Assembly: GCA_903893945.1 (NCBI GenBank)
Contig: CAITOF010000102.1
Span: forward strand, 1 to 44,685
Source of the DNA: an uncultured Oxalobacteraceae bacterium
GTDB taxonomy: Bacteria; Pseudomonadota; Gammaproteobacteria; Burkholderiales; Burkholderiaceae_D
Reading direction: 5' to 3'
DNA: 44,685 nucleotides
A model generated the notes under the pieces. That model was not told the DNA's origin. It did no database searches and saw only the letters and a list, made by a program, of their open reading frames with translations. Both the position numbers and the translations under genes were made by a program. Shown piece after piece: positions 25,770-33,899 of this stretch (position 1 is the stretch's first letter; each line of letters opens with the position of its first letter).

Positions 25770-26687
25770 TCAGGCATGGTCAATGAGGCGCTGCAGCTGC
25801 CCAGCGTCTATCAGTTCACCATGACAGAGCAATTCGTTAATTTTCAGTACGCGTTGATCACCGCATTGCCCGAAGATGACATTATCCACTACACACAAGC
25901 CTTGCGGCAAATTTGCTTTGGGCGCATCGGTCAGTCGTGCCTTTTTTATAACGAATCGCTGGCCAAACTGGTCGGTGAACGCGCCGGGGTAGGGCGGGGC
26001 AACGGCGCGGTGCAGGTTATAGACCTGCTGACCCGGCAGTCGCCAGTCAATCCGCCCGTCGTCGGGTTTGCGACCACTGAAATAGCTTCCCTGACTTACG
26101 TCGTTGACGATTCTGGGTGCCGTACCGGCCAGTAAGGCCGGGATTGCCGGCCACAGCGTCTGCTCCGAGGCAACCGTTAGTTTGGCGAAGACATCGTGGG
26201 CCGTGTCGTCCGGCAGTATCGGCACGGCAGTCTGGGCAATGATCGCGCCTGCGTCGGGCTTTTCAGTCATCTCGTGCAGGGTCACCCCTGTTTCAGTTTC
26301 GCCATGCAGTACCGCCCAGTTGACCGGTACCCGACCGCGATATTTGGGCAACAGGGAACCGTGCAGATTATACGCGCCGCGCCGCGCCTGGCTTAGTACC
26401 GTCGCGGGCAGCATGTGGCGGTAATAAAAACTGAAAATGAAATCCGGTGCGATCTGCGTCACCTGCGCCAAAAGCGTTTCCGGGTCCGGATCGAACAGCA
26501 CCGGTATGCCGTACTCGGCGCACAGATCGGCTACTGAGTCAAACCAGATGGTTTCACCGGGATTGTCATGGTGCGTGACGACCCGGTCGATTCGGATGCC
26601 ACGCGCCAGCAGGACTCTGATGCCGCGCACGCCGACGCTATGGTAAGCAAAAACAACGGCTCGATTCGATAGCAGCGGGTCAGTCAT
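25770..26687 (-). CDS. arnA: UDP-Ara4N formyltransferase, stand-alone N-terminal half of ArnA
   Basis: Transfers a formyl group from 10-formyltetrahydrofolate to UDP-Ara4N, a step needed for the next transferase. The 305-residue protein matches the N-terminal half of ArnA: the catalytic Asn and His in YNLHGSLLPKYRGRVPVNW and the Asp in TEKPDAGAI are present, followed by the C-terminal OB-like subdomain (DGRIDWRLPGQQVYNLHRA). The start at 26687 overlaps the arnC stop by eight bases; an earlier in-frame start at 26753 would lie deep inside arnC and gives a sequence unlike the family. Confidence 0.93.
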   Translation of the reverse strand: MTDPLLSNRAVVFAYHSVGVRGIRVLLARGIRIDRVVTHHDNPGETIWFDSVADLCAEYGIPVLFDPDPETLLAQVTQIAPDFIFSFYYRHMLPATVLSQARRGAYNLHGSLLPKYRGRVPVNWAVLHGETETGVTLHEMTEKPDAGAIIAQTAVPILPDDTAHDVFAKLTVASEQTLWPAIPALLAGTAPRIVNDVSQGSYFSGRKPDDGRIDWRLPGQQVYNLHRAVAPPYPGAFTDQFGQRFVIKKARLTDAPKANLPQGLCVVDNVIFGQCGDQRVLKINELLCHGELIDAGQLQRLIDHA

Positions 26688-27624
26688 TCTGTTCCAGTAT
26701 GGTCTGAACGACAAAGCGTGGACGACCGCGTACCTGCTGGTAAATCCGTCCAACGTATTCGCCCAGTAATCCGATGCCGAACAGTATCGTTCCCATCAAA
26801 AAGAAGGAAATCGCAAACAGGGTGAACAGTCCTTCTGCCTCTGAGCCCAGAAGAAACCGGCGAATCAGCAGCAGCAGCACCAGCGCGCCTGAAAGTGCCG
26901 ACATGATCATGCCGAACATGGAAAACAGTTGCAGAGGCATGATTGAAAAGCCGGTCATTAAATCAAAATTGAGCCTGATCAGGCTATAGATGGAATATTT
27001 GGATTCGCCGGCCGCGCGTTCTTCGTGTTCGACGATGATTTCGGTTGGGTTGCGTGCAAACGTGTAGGCCAGTGCCGGGACGAATGTATTCATTTCAGTG
27101 CACTGGTTGATCAGGTCGATAATGTTGCGGCCATAGGCGCGCAGCATATTTCCCTGGTCAGTGATCGTAATGCGTGTAATTTTCTGCCGGATCTTGTTCA
27201 TTGCCTTGGAGGCCCAGGTGCGCCACAGCGAATCCTGGCGTTTGCGGCGAATCGAACCGACGTAGTCGTACCCTTCGCGCATTTTATCGACCAGCGAACC
27301 GATTTCCTCAGGGGGATTCTGCAGGTCGGCATCCAGCGTGACAATAATACTGCCACGGGTGGCCTGAAAGCCGGCCAGAATGGCCATGTGCTGACCGTAA
27401 TTGCCATTGAACAGCACGACGCGGGTGACATCCGGTCGGGCGCGGAACTGATCCGACAATAGTGCGGCAGAATTATCTTTGCTGCCATCGTTAACAAAAA
27501 TGATTTCATAGCGGACGCCGTCCGCCGCCAGTTTGTCAAGTGCCGGGTAAAGGCGCGAAAACAGATGAGCAAGCCCGGCTTGTTCGTTGTAAATGGGTAT
27601 GACGACAGAAAGTTCTGGTTTCAT
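26680..27624 (-). CDS. arnC: Undecaprenyl-phosphate 4-deoxy-4-formamido-L-arabinose transferase ArnC
   Basis: A 314-residue family 2 glycosyltransferase that moves Ara4FN from UDP to undecaprenyl phosphate on the inner face of the membrane. The N-terminus LSVVIPIYNEQAGL and the DxD element TLDADLQNPPEEI are typical. Two C-terminal membrane helices lie at about 232-258 and 268-292 (MPLQLFSMFGMIMSALSG and LFALFAISFFLMGTILF). Length is close to E. coli ArnC (322). The stop overlaps the formyltransferase start, so the two are coupled. Confidence 0.93.
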   Translation of the reverse strand: MKPELSVVIPIYNEQAGLAHLFSRLYPALDKLAADGVRYEIIFVNDGSKDNSAALLSDQFRARPDVTRVVLFNGNYGQHMAILAGFQATRGSIIVTLDADLQNPPEEIGSLVDKMREGYDYVGSIRRKRQDSLWRTWASKAMNKIRQKITRITITDQGNMLRAYGRNIIDLINQCTEMNTFVPALAYTFARNPTEIIVEHEERAAGESKYSIYSLIRLNFDLMTGFSIMPLQLFSMFGMIMSALSGALVLLLLIRRFLLGSEAEGLFTLFAISFFLMGTILFGIGLLGEYVGRIYQQVRGRPRFVVQTILEQND

Positions 27625-27681
27625 GGAATGGATTATTTTTCTGGATTATCGATGAGATCAGGAAGTAAGTTAGTAGGTAAA

Positions 27682-28818
27682 TCAATAAAGGCAAGATTTT
27701 ACCGCAGCCACAACCCGTTCAACGTCCCCGATTTTCAGGGTGTTAAACATCGGCAACGTAACAGTTTGATAACCAATGTGTTCCGCAACCGGAAACATGC
27801 CTTCCCTGAAACCACGCTCCCGATACAGGGTAAACAGGTGGATCGGTGAATAATGGTAACCGGTGCCGATATGATGCTGCTCCATCATTTTTTTCATGAA
27901 TTCGGCGCGCACCACTTTTTTGGGCAGTATGATCTGGAACAGGTGCCAGTTGCTGTTTTCGGTATCGGCCACGGGCAGCTGAGCACCCGTCTGTGCTTCA
28001 AAGCTGGTCCCAAAACAGTCGAAATAGTGCATTGCCAGGCTGCGCCGGTGCGCTGCAACAGCGTCTATGCCAGGTAGTTGCCCCAAGCCCAGCGTGGCGG
28101 CGATGTCGGTCATGTTGTATTTCCCGCCGAGCACGTCAACGTCGATGCCGTCAACGCCGCTGCGCGTGACGCCCTGCAGGCGATATTTTTCCGCCAGGCG
28201 CGCTTCTTCCGGGCTGTTGACCACCAGACAGCCGCCTTCCGAGGTGGTCAGGTTTTTATTGGCCTGGAAACTGAACGACACAAAGTCACCGAACGAGCCT
28301 ATCGGTTTGCCCTGCCAGCGTGAGCCCAGTGCCTGCGCAGCGTCTTCGACCACGCGCAGATTGTATTTTTTTGCCAGACCGTACAGCCTGTCCATATCCA
28401 TCGGCAATCCGGATAAGTAAACCGGTATGATGGCCCTGGTGCGGGGCGTGATGGCGGCTTCCAGTTTGTCCAGATCCAGATTGCGTGTGACCGGATCGAT
28501 GTCAGCAAAGACCGGCGTGGCACCGACTTCAATGATGACGTTGGCAGTTGCCACCCATGAAATCGGGGTCGTAATAACTTCATCGCCAGGGCCAATACCG
28601 GCAATGCGAAGCGCAATTTCCATGGTGCAGGTACCGGAATTAAAGGTGCGAACCAGCCGGCCGCCCAGATATTGTGATAACGCGGCTTCGAATGCCTGTA
28701 CTTTAGGCCCGGATGTCAGCCACCCTGAGCGCAGTACGTTGCCGACTTCGGTAATGGTGGCTTCATCAATGTGGGGCCGCGAAAAGGGTAGAAAGGGGAG
28801 TGGATTGCTTTGCGTCAT
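27682..28818 (-). CDS. arnB: UDP-Ara4O aminotransferase ArnB
   Basis: A 378-residue PLP enzyme of the DegT/DnrJ/EryC1 family that converts UDP-Ara4O to UDP-Ara4N using glutamate. Seen: LPFSRPHIDEATITEV at the N-terminus as in E. coli ArnB, GDEVITTPISWVATAN, EDAAQALGSRW with the PLP ring-contacting Asp, and SFQANKNLTTSEGG with the PLP lysine. An AGGAA ribosome site precedes the ATG. It follows arnT by 28 bases and precedes arnC by 57 bases. Related enzymes act in other sugar pathways, but the neighbours fix its role here. Confidence 0.94.
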   Translation of the reverse strand: MTQSNPLPFLPFSRPHIDEATITEVGNVLRSGWLTSGPKVQAFEAALSQYLGGRLVRTFNSGTCTMEIALRIAGIGPGDEVITTPISWVATANVIIEVGATPVFADIDPVTRNLDLDKLEAAITPRTRAIIPVYLSGLPMDMDRLYGLAKKYNLRVVEDAAQALGSRWQGKPIGSFGDFVSFSFQANKNLTTSEGGCLVVNSPEEARLAEKYRLQGVTRSGVDGIDVDVLGGKYNMTDIAATLGLGQLPGIDAVAAHRRSLAMHYFDCFGTSFEAQTGAQLPVADTENSNWHLFQIILPKKVVRAEFMKKMMEQHHIGTGYHYSPIHLFTLYRERGFREGMFPVAEHIGYQTVTLPMFNTLKIGDVERVVAAVKSCLY

Positions 28819-28846
28819 GGGATTCCTGGTGTTGAGGTAGTCACAT

Positions 28847-30538
28847 TCAGTTCAGTTTTGAAGATACGATAACGCGCCGCGGATCCTGTGATAGCACCCG
28901 CATCGGCAGGCCCTGTCCGGAAAAGGTCCGGTAAATGTCCGGCCGTAAAATTGCCATCGCCGTGATACCGGTTTTCTGGTGGGCCAACCATTGCTGCACA
29001 AAATCGTCGCGTTTTGGAATCCAGAGTTGCGGTTCGTGCTGCAGTCCAAATTCCATTTCGTCGGGATGTTCAACCAGTATCATCGTGTGACGCAGGTAAA
29101 AAGGCAATGCCTGTTCATATTGACCCACTGCATAGAGCGGTGTTTCGGGTTTCAATTCCTGCTGTATTGCCGCAAGATGTTCTACGCCCGCGATATACCT
29201 GCCCCATGGTTCGTAGCCCAGCATGAGTAACTGGCCGGCCATAAAGCCGGACCACGCCAGCAACCACACTGTACGTTGCGGGTGTATGCGCGACAGGATG
29301 CAGACGCCGATGCCTGACAGGAACATCAGGAGTGATACAACCCCGACCCACGGCAGATAAGCGCGGTTCAATACGGCTTCGTAGGCGTTACGATTCAATG
29401 CCGGTATGGCATCAGAAAAAGTCCAGACGCCGAGCCCGGCCAGACCGAAAAGACTCATCAGCAGTCCGCAGGCGATCAGGCCCCGGTAGGCTTTACGATC
29501 AAGGTGACAGGCAATCAGCAGTGCCAGCGCCGGGAATACCGGCAAGATGTAGGAGGGCAGTTTGGAACTTGAAACACTGAAAAACAGGAAAATGAACACC
29601 GACCAGACCAGTAATAACCGGGTCGGCTGAAACCCGGAGGACTGTTGCCGGACACTGCGCCACAAGCTCTGCAACAGCAGACCCAGCCAGGGGAAGATCC
29701 CCAGGACCAGCAGGGGGATGAAATAAAACCAGGGCCCGTCGCGATGGTGCACTTTGCTGGTAAAGCGTTCCCAGTGCTCATGGATAAAAAAGAAATGCAG
29801 AAATTCGTCGTTCGCTCTGGATACCAGGACGAACCAGGGCGTCGTGACTGCAAAAAACAGCAGCAGGCCTTTCACCAGATGCAGGCGCCGCCAGATGAGC
29901 CCGTCGCGCGCCACAACGCTGTAAATGAACAAAACCGCGCCGGGCAGTACAATGCCCATCGGGCCTTTCGACAGCGTTGCCAATGCCATGCCCAGCCAGC
30001 ACAGCAGCATGCCATTGCGCTGTTGGGTCGGTGTCGCCTGGTCCCGTTGTGCCAGCATTAATCCGCACAGGGCCAGCGTCATCATGCCTGACAGTCCCAT
30101 ATCCAGCGAATTGACATGTCCCATACCCGCCCACCAGAATGATGAGGCCAGCACGGCCGCAGCGGTTATCCCGACTCTGGGATTGAATACGCGCGTGCCG
30201 GTGTAACCGAGCAGAAACACGCCAAATAATCCGGTCAGGCCGGTCCATAAGCGGGCCTGCCATTCGCCCAGACCAAAAAGTTCGAAGGTGATGGCATTCA
30301 TCCAGGTTTGCAGGGGGGGCTTTTCAAAATACTTGATGGCATTCAGGCGTGGTGTGATCCAGTCTCCCGAGACCACCATTTCCCGTGCCATTTCTGCATA
30401 ACGGCCTTCGTCGGTGGGCACCAGGGTGCGCGCGCCCAGCATGTAAAACCAGATCGCCAGAAAAACAACGATACTGGTCCAGACCCACGGTGAGAGCGGG
30501 CGCGGGGCTGGATGGCCGAGGGGGGATGGATCAGTCAT
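28847..30538 (-). CDS. arnT: Lipid A 4-amino-4-deoxy-L-arabinosyltransferase ArnT
   Basis: A 563-residue inner-membrane enzyme of the GT83 family that places L-Ara4N on lipid A phosphates at the periplasmic face, making the surface less negative and lowering polymyxin binding. About 12 membrane helices are visible in the first 430 residues and a soluble periplasmic domain forms the end. The first periplasmic loop carries TDEGRYAEMAREMVVSGDW with the family's catalytic acidic residues, and KYFEKPPLQTW follows. E. coli ArnT is 550 residues. The gene comes first among the arn genes and overlaps the end of the Mth938-like gene by eight bases. Confidence 0.95.
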   Translation of the reverse strand: MTDPSPLGHPAPRPLSPWVWTSIVVFLAIWFYMLGARTLVPTDEGRYAEMAREMVVSGDWITPRLNAIKYFEKPPLQTWMNAITFELFGLGEWQARLWTGLTGLFGVFLLGYTGTRVFNPRVGITAAAVLASSFWWAGMGHVNSLDMGLSGMMTLALCGLMLAQRDQATPTQQRNGMLLCWLGMALATLSKGPMGIVLPGAVLFIYSVVARDGLIWRRLHLVKGLLLFFAVTTPWFVLVSRANDEFLHFFFIHEHWERFTSKVHHRDGPWFYFIPLLVLGIFPWLGLLLQSLWRSVRQQSSGFQPTRLLLVWSVFIFLFFSVSSSKLPSYILPVFPALALLIACHLDRKAYRGLIACGLLMSLFGLAGLGVWTFSDAIPALNRNAYEAVLNRAYLPWVGVVSLLMFLSGIGVCILSRIHPQRTVWLLAWSGFMAGQLLMLGYEPWGRYIAGVEHLAAIQQELKPETPLYAVGQYEQALPFYLRHTMILVEHPDEMEFGLQHEPQLWIPKRDDFVQQWLAHQKTGITAMAILRPDIYRTFSGQGLPMRVLSQDPRRVIVSSKLN

Positions 30539-30929
30539 TGTTCGGTGCGCCGGAATGATTGTCGATGATTAAAGCCAGTGCCACTTTGCGTCCTTCGGTC
30601 ATCAGGATATTGTAAGTCCGGCACGCTGCCTGACTGTCCATGCATTCCACGCCGATCCGTTGCCGGGTCAGGCTGGCGATCAGCGCCGGGTGGACAAATC
30701 GCTGTTTCAGACCGGTTCCGAGTATGACCACGTCCGGACGAAGTGCTCCGATCAACTGAAAATGGGATTCGTCCAGCTGCGAAAAATCGCCGACCGGCCA
30801 GGCAACAGGCGCCGCCTCGGGTAACACCAGCAGGCTGTGCCGAAACGGTATCGCATTGATTTCCACGCCAAGTTCATCGTAACCTGTGACGGTCTGGTAT
30901 TGCTGGTTAGGGGTGCTCTGTAACTTCAT
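30531..30929 (-). CDS. Mth938-like (DUF498) domain protein
   Basis: A 132-residue protein of the Mth938/Xcc1710 family, small cytoplasmic alpha/beta proteins without an assigned activity. Visible family blocks are YQTVTGYDELGVEING-like opening (YDELGVEINAIPFRHSLLVL), PDVVILGTGLKQRF and GVECMDSQAACRTYNILMTEGR; the last is the most conserved part. In human cells the relative NDUFAF3 helps assemble complex I; no such role is shown in bacteria. The stop overlaps the start of arnT, so it is the first gene of the arn transcript, and the 188-base gap upstream probably holds the promoters for this operon and for alaA. Confidence 0.88.
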   Translation of the reverse strand: MKLQSTPNQQYQTVTGYDELGVEINAIPFRHSLLVLPEAAPVAWPVGDFSQLDESHFQLIGALRPDVVILGTGLKQRFVHPALIASLTRQRIGVECMDSQAACRTYNILMTEGRKVALALIIDNHSGAPNND

Positions 30930-31117
30930 CTTATGGGAGGTGATCGGTTATTGCCGGCGGTCGTGAAGAAAGTCGCATTGTAGCGTTTTTCCGTGCATAG
31001 TTAGAATACAAAGCTTGATTTAGCATCGCCTCGCAGTCACAATTAGCCGGTTTCGAGTGCATTGCACCATTTTAATGTTATTTCACCATGATTTAGGGTA
31101 AAAATAAGGAATCGGCT

Positions 31118-32347
31118 GTGCGATTAGTTCAAAAATCGAGAAAATTAGACAATATCTGTTATGAAATCCGGGGTCCGGTTCCGGAGCGTGCTCGCCAGCT
31201 TGAAGAAGAAGGACACCAGATCATTAAGTTGAATATTGGTAATCTGGCAGCATTTAACTTTGAACCGCCCGATGAAATTGTGCGTGACATGATATTGAAT
31301 ATGCCACACGCAGCCGGTTATACGGACTCGAAAGGCATGTTTGCACCGCGCAAATCGATCATGCATTACACGCAGGGCAAACAGATAGCCGGCGTCACGA
31401 TAGACGATATTTACATTGGTAACGGGGTGTCCGAACTGATCGTCATGAGCATGAGTGCCCTGCTCAACGATGGTGATGAAGTGCTGGTGCCCTCACCGGA
31501 TTATCCCTTGTGGACCGCGGCAGTCAGCCTGTCAGGGGGTACCCCGGCACATTATATCTGTGATGAATCGGCGGAATGGATGCCGGATATTGATGATATC
31601 AAACGCAAGATAGGTCCCCGGACCCGCGCCATTGTCATCATCAACCCGAATAATCCGACCGGGGCACTGTATTCCGATAGCCTGCTCAGACAGATTATTG
31701 ACGTGGCGCGACAGCATCAGCTGATCATATTCGCTGACGAAATTTACGATAAAACGCTGTACGATGGCGCAACCCACACCTCGATTGCCTCGCTGGCGGA
31801 CGATGTGCTGTTTGTCACCTTTAATGGATTGTCAAAAAACTATCGTTCATGCGGTTATCGTGCCGGATGGATGGTGGTTTCAGGGGAAAAGCGCCATGCC
31901 CGCGATTATATTGACGGTCTGAATATCCTGGCGACGATGCGCCTGTGCGCCAATACACCGGGGCAGTTTGCCATCCAGACCGCACTGGGCGGTTACCAGA
32001 GTATTGCCGATCTGGTCGGACCCGGCGGGCGACTGTTCAGGCAGCGTGAACTGGCTTACCGGCTGCTCACCGATATTCCGGGTGTCAGCTGCGTCAAACC
32101 GAAGGCGGCGCTGTACATGTTTCCCAGGCTTGATCCTGCCATGTACCCGGTTTCTAACGATCAGGATTTCGCGTATCAGCTGCTTAATGAAGAAAAAGTG
32201 CTGATCGTGCAGGGTACCGGTTTCAACTGGGGTTCGCATGATCATTTTCGTCTGGTGTTTCTGCCGGATTCGGATGATTTAACCACGGCTATCGGTCGAA
32301 TTGCACGATTTCTCGAGCGCTATCGAAGGCGGCACGCCAGGGGATAG
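31118..32347 (+). CDS. alaA: Alanine aminotransferase AlaA-type PLP enzyme
   Basis: A 409-residue class I aminotransferase (E. coli AlaA is 405 residues) that makes alanine from pyruvate and glutamate. The start MRLVQKSRKLDNICYEIRGP is typical of AlaA. PLP contacts are visible: IINPNNPTGALYS, FADEIYDKTLYD, and NGLSKNYRSCGYRAGWM with the Schiff-base lysine; SPDYPLW binds the ring. The start is GTG at 31118 with an AAGGA ribosome site eight bases away. Followed by hom after 87 bases, an order known in betaproteobacteria. A weak promoter TTGTAG-18-TAGAAT is possible at 30978-31007. Confidence 0.92.
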   Translation: MRLVQKSRKLDNICYEIRGPVPERARQLEEEGHQIIKLNIGNLAAFNFEPPDEIVRDMILNMPHAAGYTDSKGMFAPRKSIMHYTQGKQIAGVTIDDIYIGNGVSELIVMSMSALLNDGDEVLVPSPDYPLWTAAVSLSGGTPAHYICDESAEWMPDIDDIKRKIGPRTRAIVIINPNNPTGALYSDSLLRQIIDVARQHQLIIFADEIYDKTLYDGATHTSIASLADDVLFVTFNGLSKNYRSCGYRAGWMVVSGEKRHARDYIDGLNILATMRLCANTPGQFAIQTALGGYQSIADLVGPGGRLFRQRELAYRLLTDIPGVSCVKPKAALYMFPRLDPAMYPVSNDQDFAYQLLNEEKVLIVQGTGFNWGSHDHFRLVFLPDSDDLTTAIGRIARFLERYRRRHARG

Positions 32348-32377
32348 CCCGTCATCATGCTGACTGTCTCATGATAT

Positions 32378-32413
32378 AAAGTCAAACACGCAAATAAAGT
32401 TAAACACGCAAAT
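32378..32413. repeat. Tandem 18-bp direct repeat upstream of hom
   Basis: Two adjacent copies of AAAGTCAAACACGCAAAT (32378-32395) and AAAGTTAAACACGCAAAT (32396-32413) differ by one base. They lie 21 bases before the hom start, in the alaA-hom gap, where a control element or a recent slippage event could sit. Confidence 0.75.
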
Positions 32414-32434
32414 TTAATAATCAGATTAAACACT

Positions 32435-33745
32435 ATGAAACCAATTAAAGTAGGCTTGCTGGGTTTGGGCACTGTCGGTTCGGGAACGTTTACCGTTCTA
32501 CGTCGAAATCAGGAAGAAATCACGCGCCGCGCGGGTCGTGGCATTGAAATCAGCATGGTGGCTGTACGCCAGGTGGAAAAAGCCAGGGCGATAGTCGGTG
32601 ATGCCTGTCCGGTGGTCGGTGACAGCATGCTGGTGGTGGATAATCCCGACATCGATATTGTGGTGGAACTGATCGGCGGTACCGAATTGCCGCGACAGCT
32701 GGTACTGCGGGCGATTGCCAACGGCAAGCATGTTGTTACCGCAAACAAGGCGCTGCTGGCGATTCATGGCAATGAAATTTTTAAAGCGGCGCAGAGTAAG
32801 GGCGTGATGGTCGCGTTTGAGGCAGCCGTGGCGGGTGGCATTCCCATTATCAAATCCCTGCGTGAGGGTCTGACGGCAAACCGGATCGAATGGGTCGCCG
32901 GGATCATCAACGGTACCACCAATTTCATCCTGTCGGAAATGCGCGACAAGGGCCTGGATTTTGCGACAGTCCTGAAACAGGCCCAGGATCTGGGCTACGC
33001 CGAATCGGACCCGACGTTTGATATCGAAGGTGTTGATGCCGCCCACAAGGCCACCATCATTTCGGCCATTGCGTTCGGCATTCCGATGCAGTTCGATAAA
33101 GCCCATGTGGAAGGGATCAGCCAGTTGCAGGCAATTGACATTCAGTACGCCGAACAGTTGGGTTACCGCATTAAATTGTTAGGCATTACCAAACGTACCA
33201 CCAAGGGAATTGAGTTACGGGTCCATCCGACCCTGATACCCGGCACGCGCCTGATTGCCAACGTTGAAGGCGCGATGAACGCCATTCTGGTGCAGGGCGA
33301 CGCGGTGGGTGCATCGATGTATTATGGAAAAGGCGCGGGCTCGGAGCCGACGGCCTCGGCGGTTATTGCCGACCTGGTCGACATTACCCGTCTGGCCGCG
33401 GCTGACCCGGGCCATCGGGTCCCGCATCTGGCGTTCCAGCCCAATTCCATCAGTCAGGAAATTATCCTGCCGATGGCTGAAATAACAACCAGTTATTACC
33501 TGCGCCTGAGGGTCGCAGACCAGGCTGGCGTGCTGGCGGATGTGACACGTATCATGGCGGATCTGTCGATATCGATTGATGCGATGCTGCAGAAGGAACC
33601 GGCTGAGAATGAAAGCCAGACCGATATCATCATGCTGACCCATCAGACCCAGGAAAAAAACGTGCTGAAAGCCATTGAAAAGATAGAACAGCTGGCGACC
33701 GTTTTTGGTCAGGTGACCAAAATTCGTCTGGAAGAATTAAGCTGA
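32435..33745 (+). CDS. hom: Homoserine dehydrogenase
   Basis: Reduces aspartate semialdehyde to homoserine with NAD(P)H, for threonine and methionine synthesis. The 436-residue monofunctional form has the Rossmann GLGTVGSGT near the start, VVTANKALLA with the catalytic region, INGTTNFILSEM, and AHKATIISA. An ACT regulatory domain occupies about 350-436 (YYLRLRVADQAGVLADVTRI), consistent with threonine feedback. The ribosome site is weak. In many betaproteobacteria hom is followed by thrC; here it is followed by a GGDEF gene on the same strand after 154 bases, so thrC must be elsewhere. Confidence 0.95.
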   Translation: MKPIKVGLLGLGTVGSGTFTVLRRNQEEITRRAGRGIEISMVAVRQVEKARAIVGDACPVVGDSMLVVDNPDIDIVVELIGGTELPRQLVLRAIANGKHVVTANKALLAIHGNEIFKAAQSKGVMVAFEAAVAGGIPIIKSLREGLTANRIEWVAGIINGTTNFILSEMRDKGLDFATVLKQAQDLGYAESDPTFDIEGVDAAHKATIISAIAFGIPMQFDKAHVEGISQLQAIDIQYAEQLGYRIKLLGITKRTTKGIELRVHPTLIPGTRLIANVEGAMNAILVQGDAVGASMYYGKGAGSEPTASAVIADLVDITRLAAADPGHRVPHLAFQPNSISQEIILPMAEITTSYYLRLRVADQAGVLADVTRIMADLSISIDAMLQKEPAENESQTDIIMLTHQTQEKNVLKAIEKIEQLATVFGQVTKIRLEELS

Positions 33746-33899
33746 CCGTACCCGACTGGGTCCGGTTCATGCCACTGTTGCGTGCAAGTGAATAAAATGG
33801 CAATAGCATTAATTTTTTTTGTAGTTTGCGGGAAGGCTGGGGTATCCTTGATTCATGGCAGGCTGGCTGACAGCGATTCAGACAATAAAAAGGCAAATA

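Noticed and set aside
30930..31117. PmrA or PhoP box for the arn operon
   Set aside because: I looked for CTTAAG-type or (T)GTTTA direct repeats in the divergent gap and saw none convincing.
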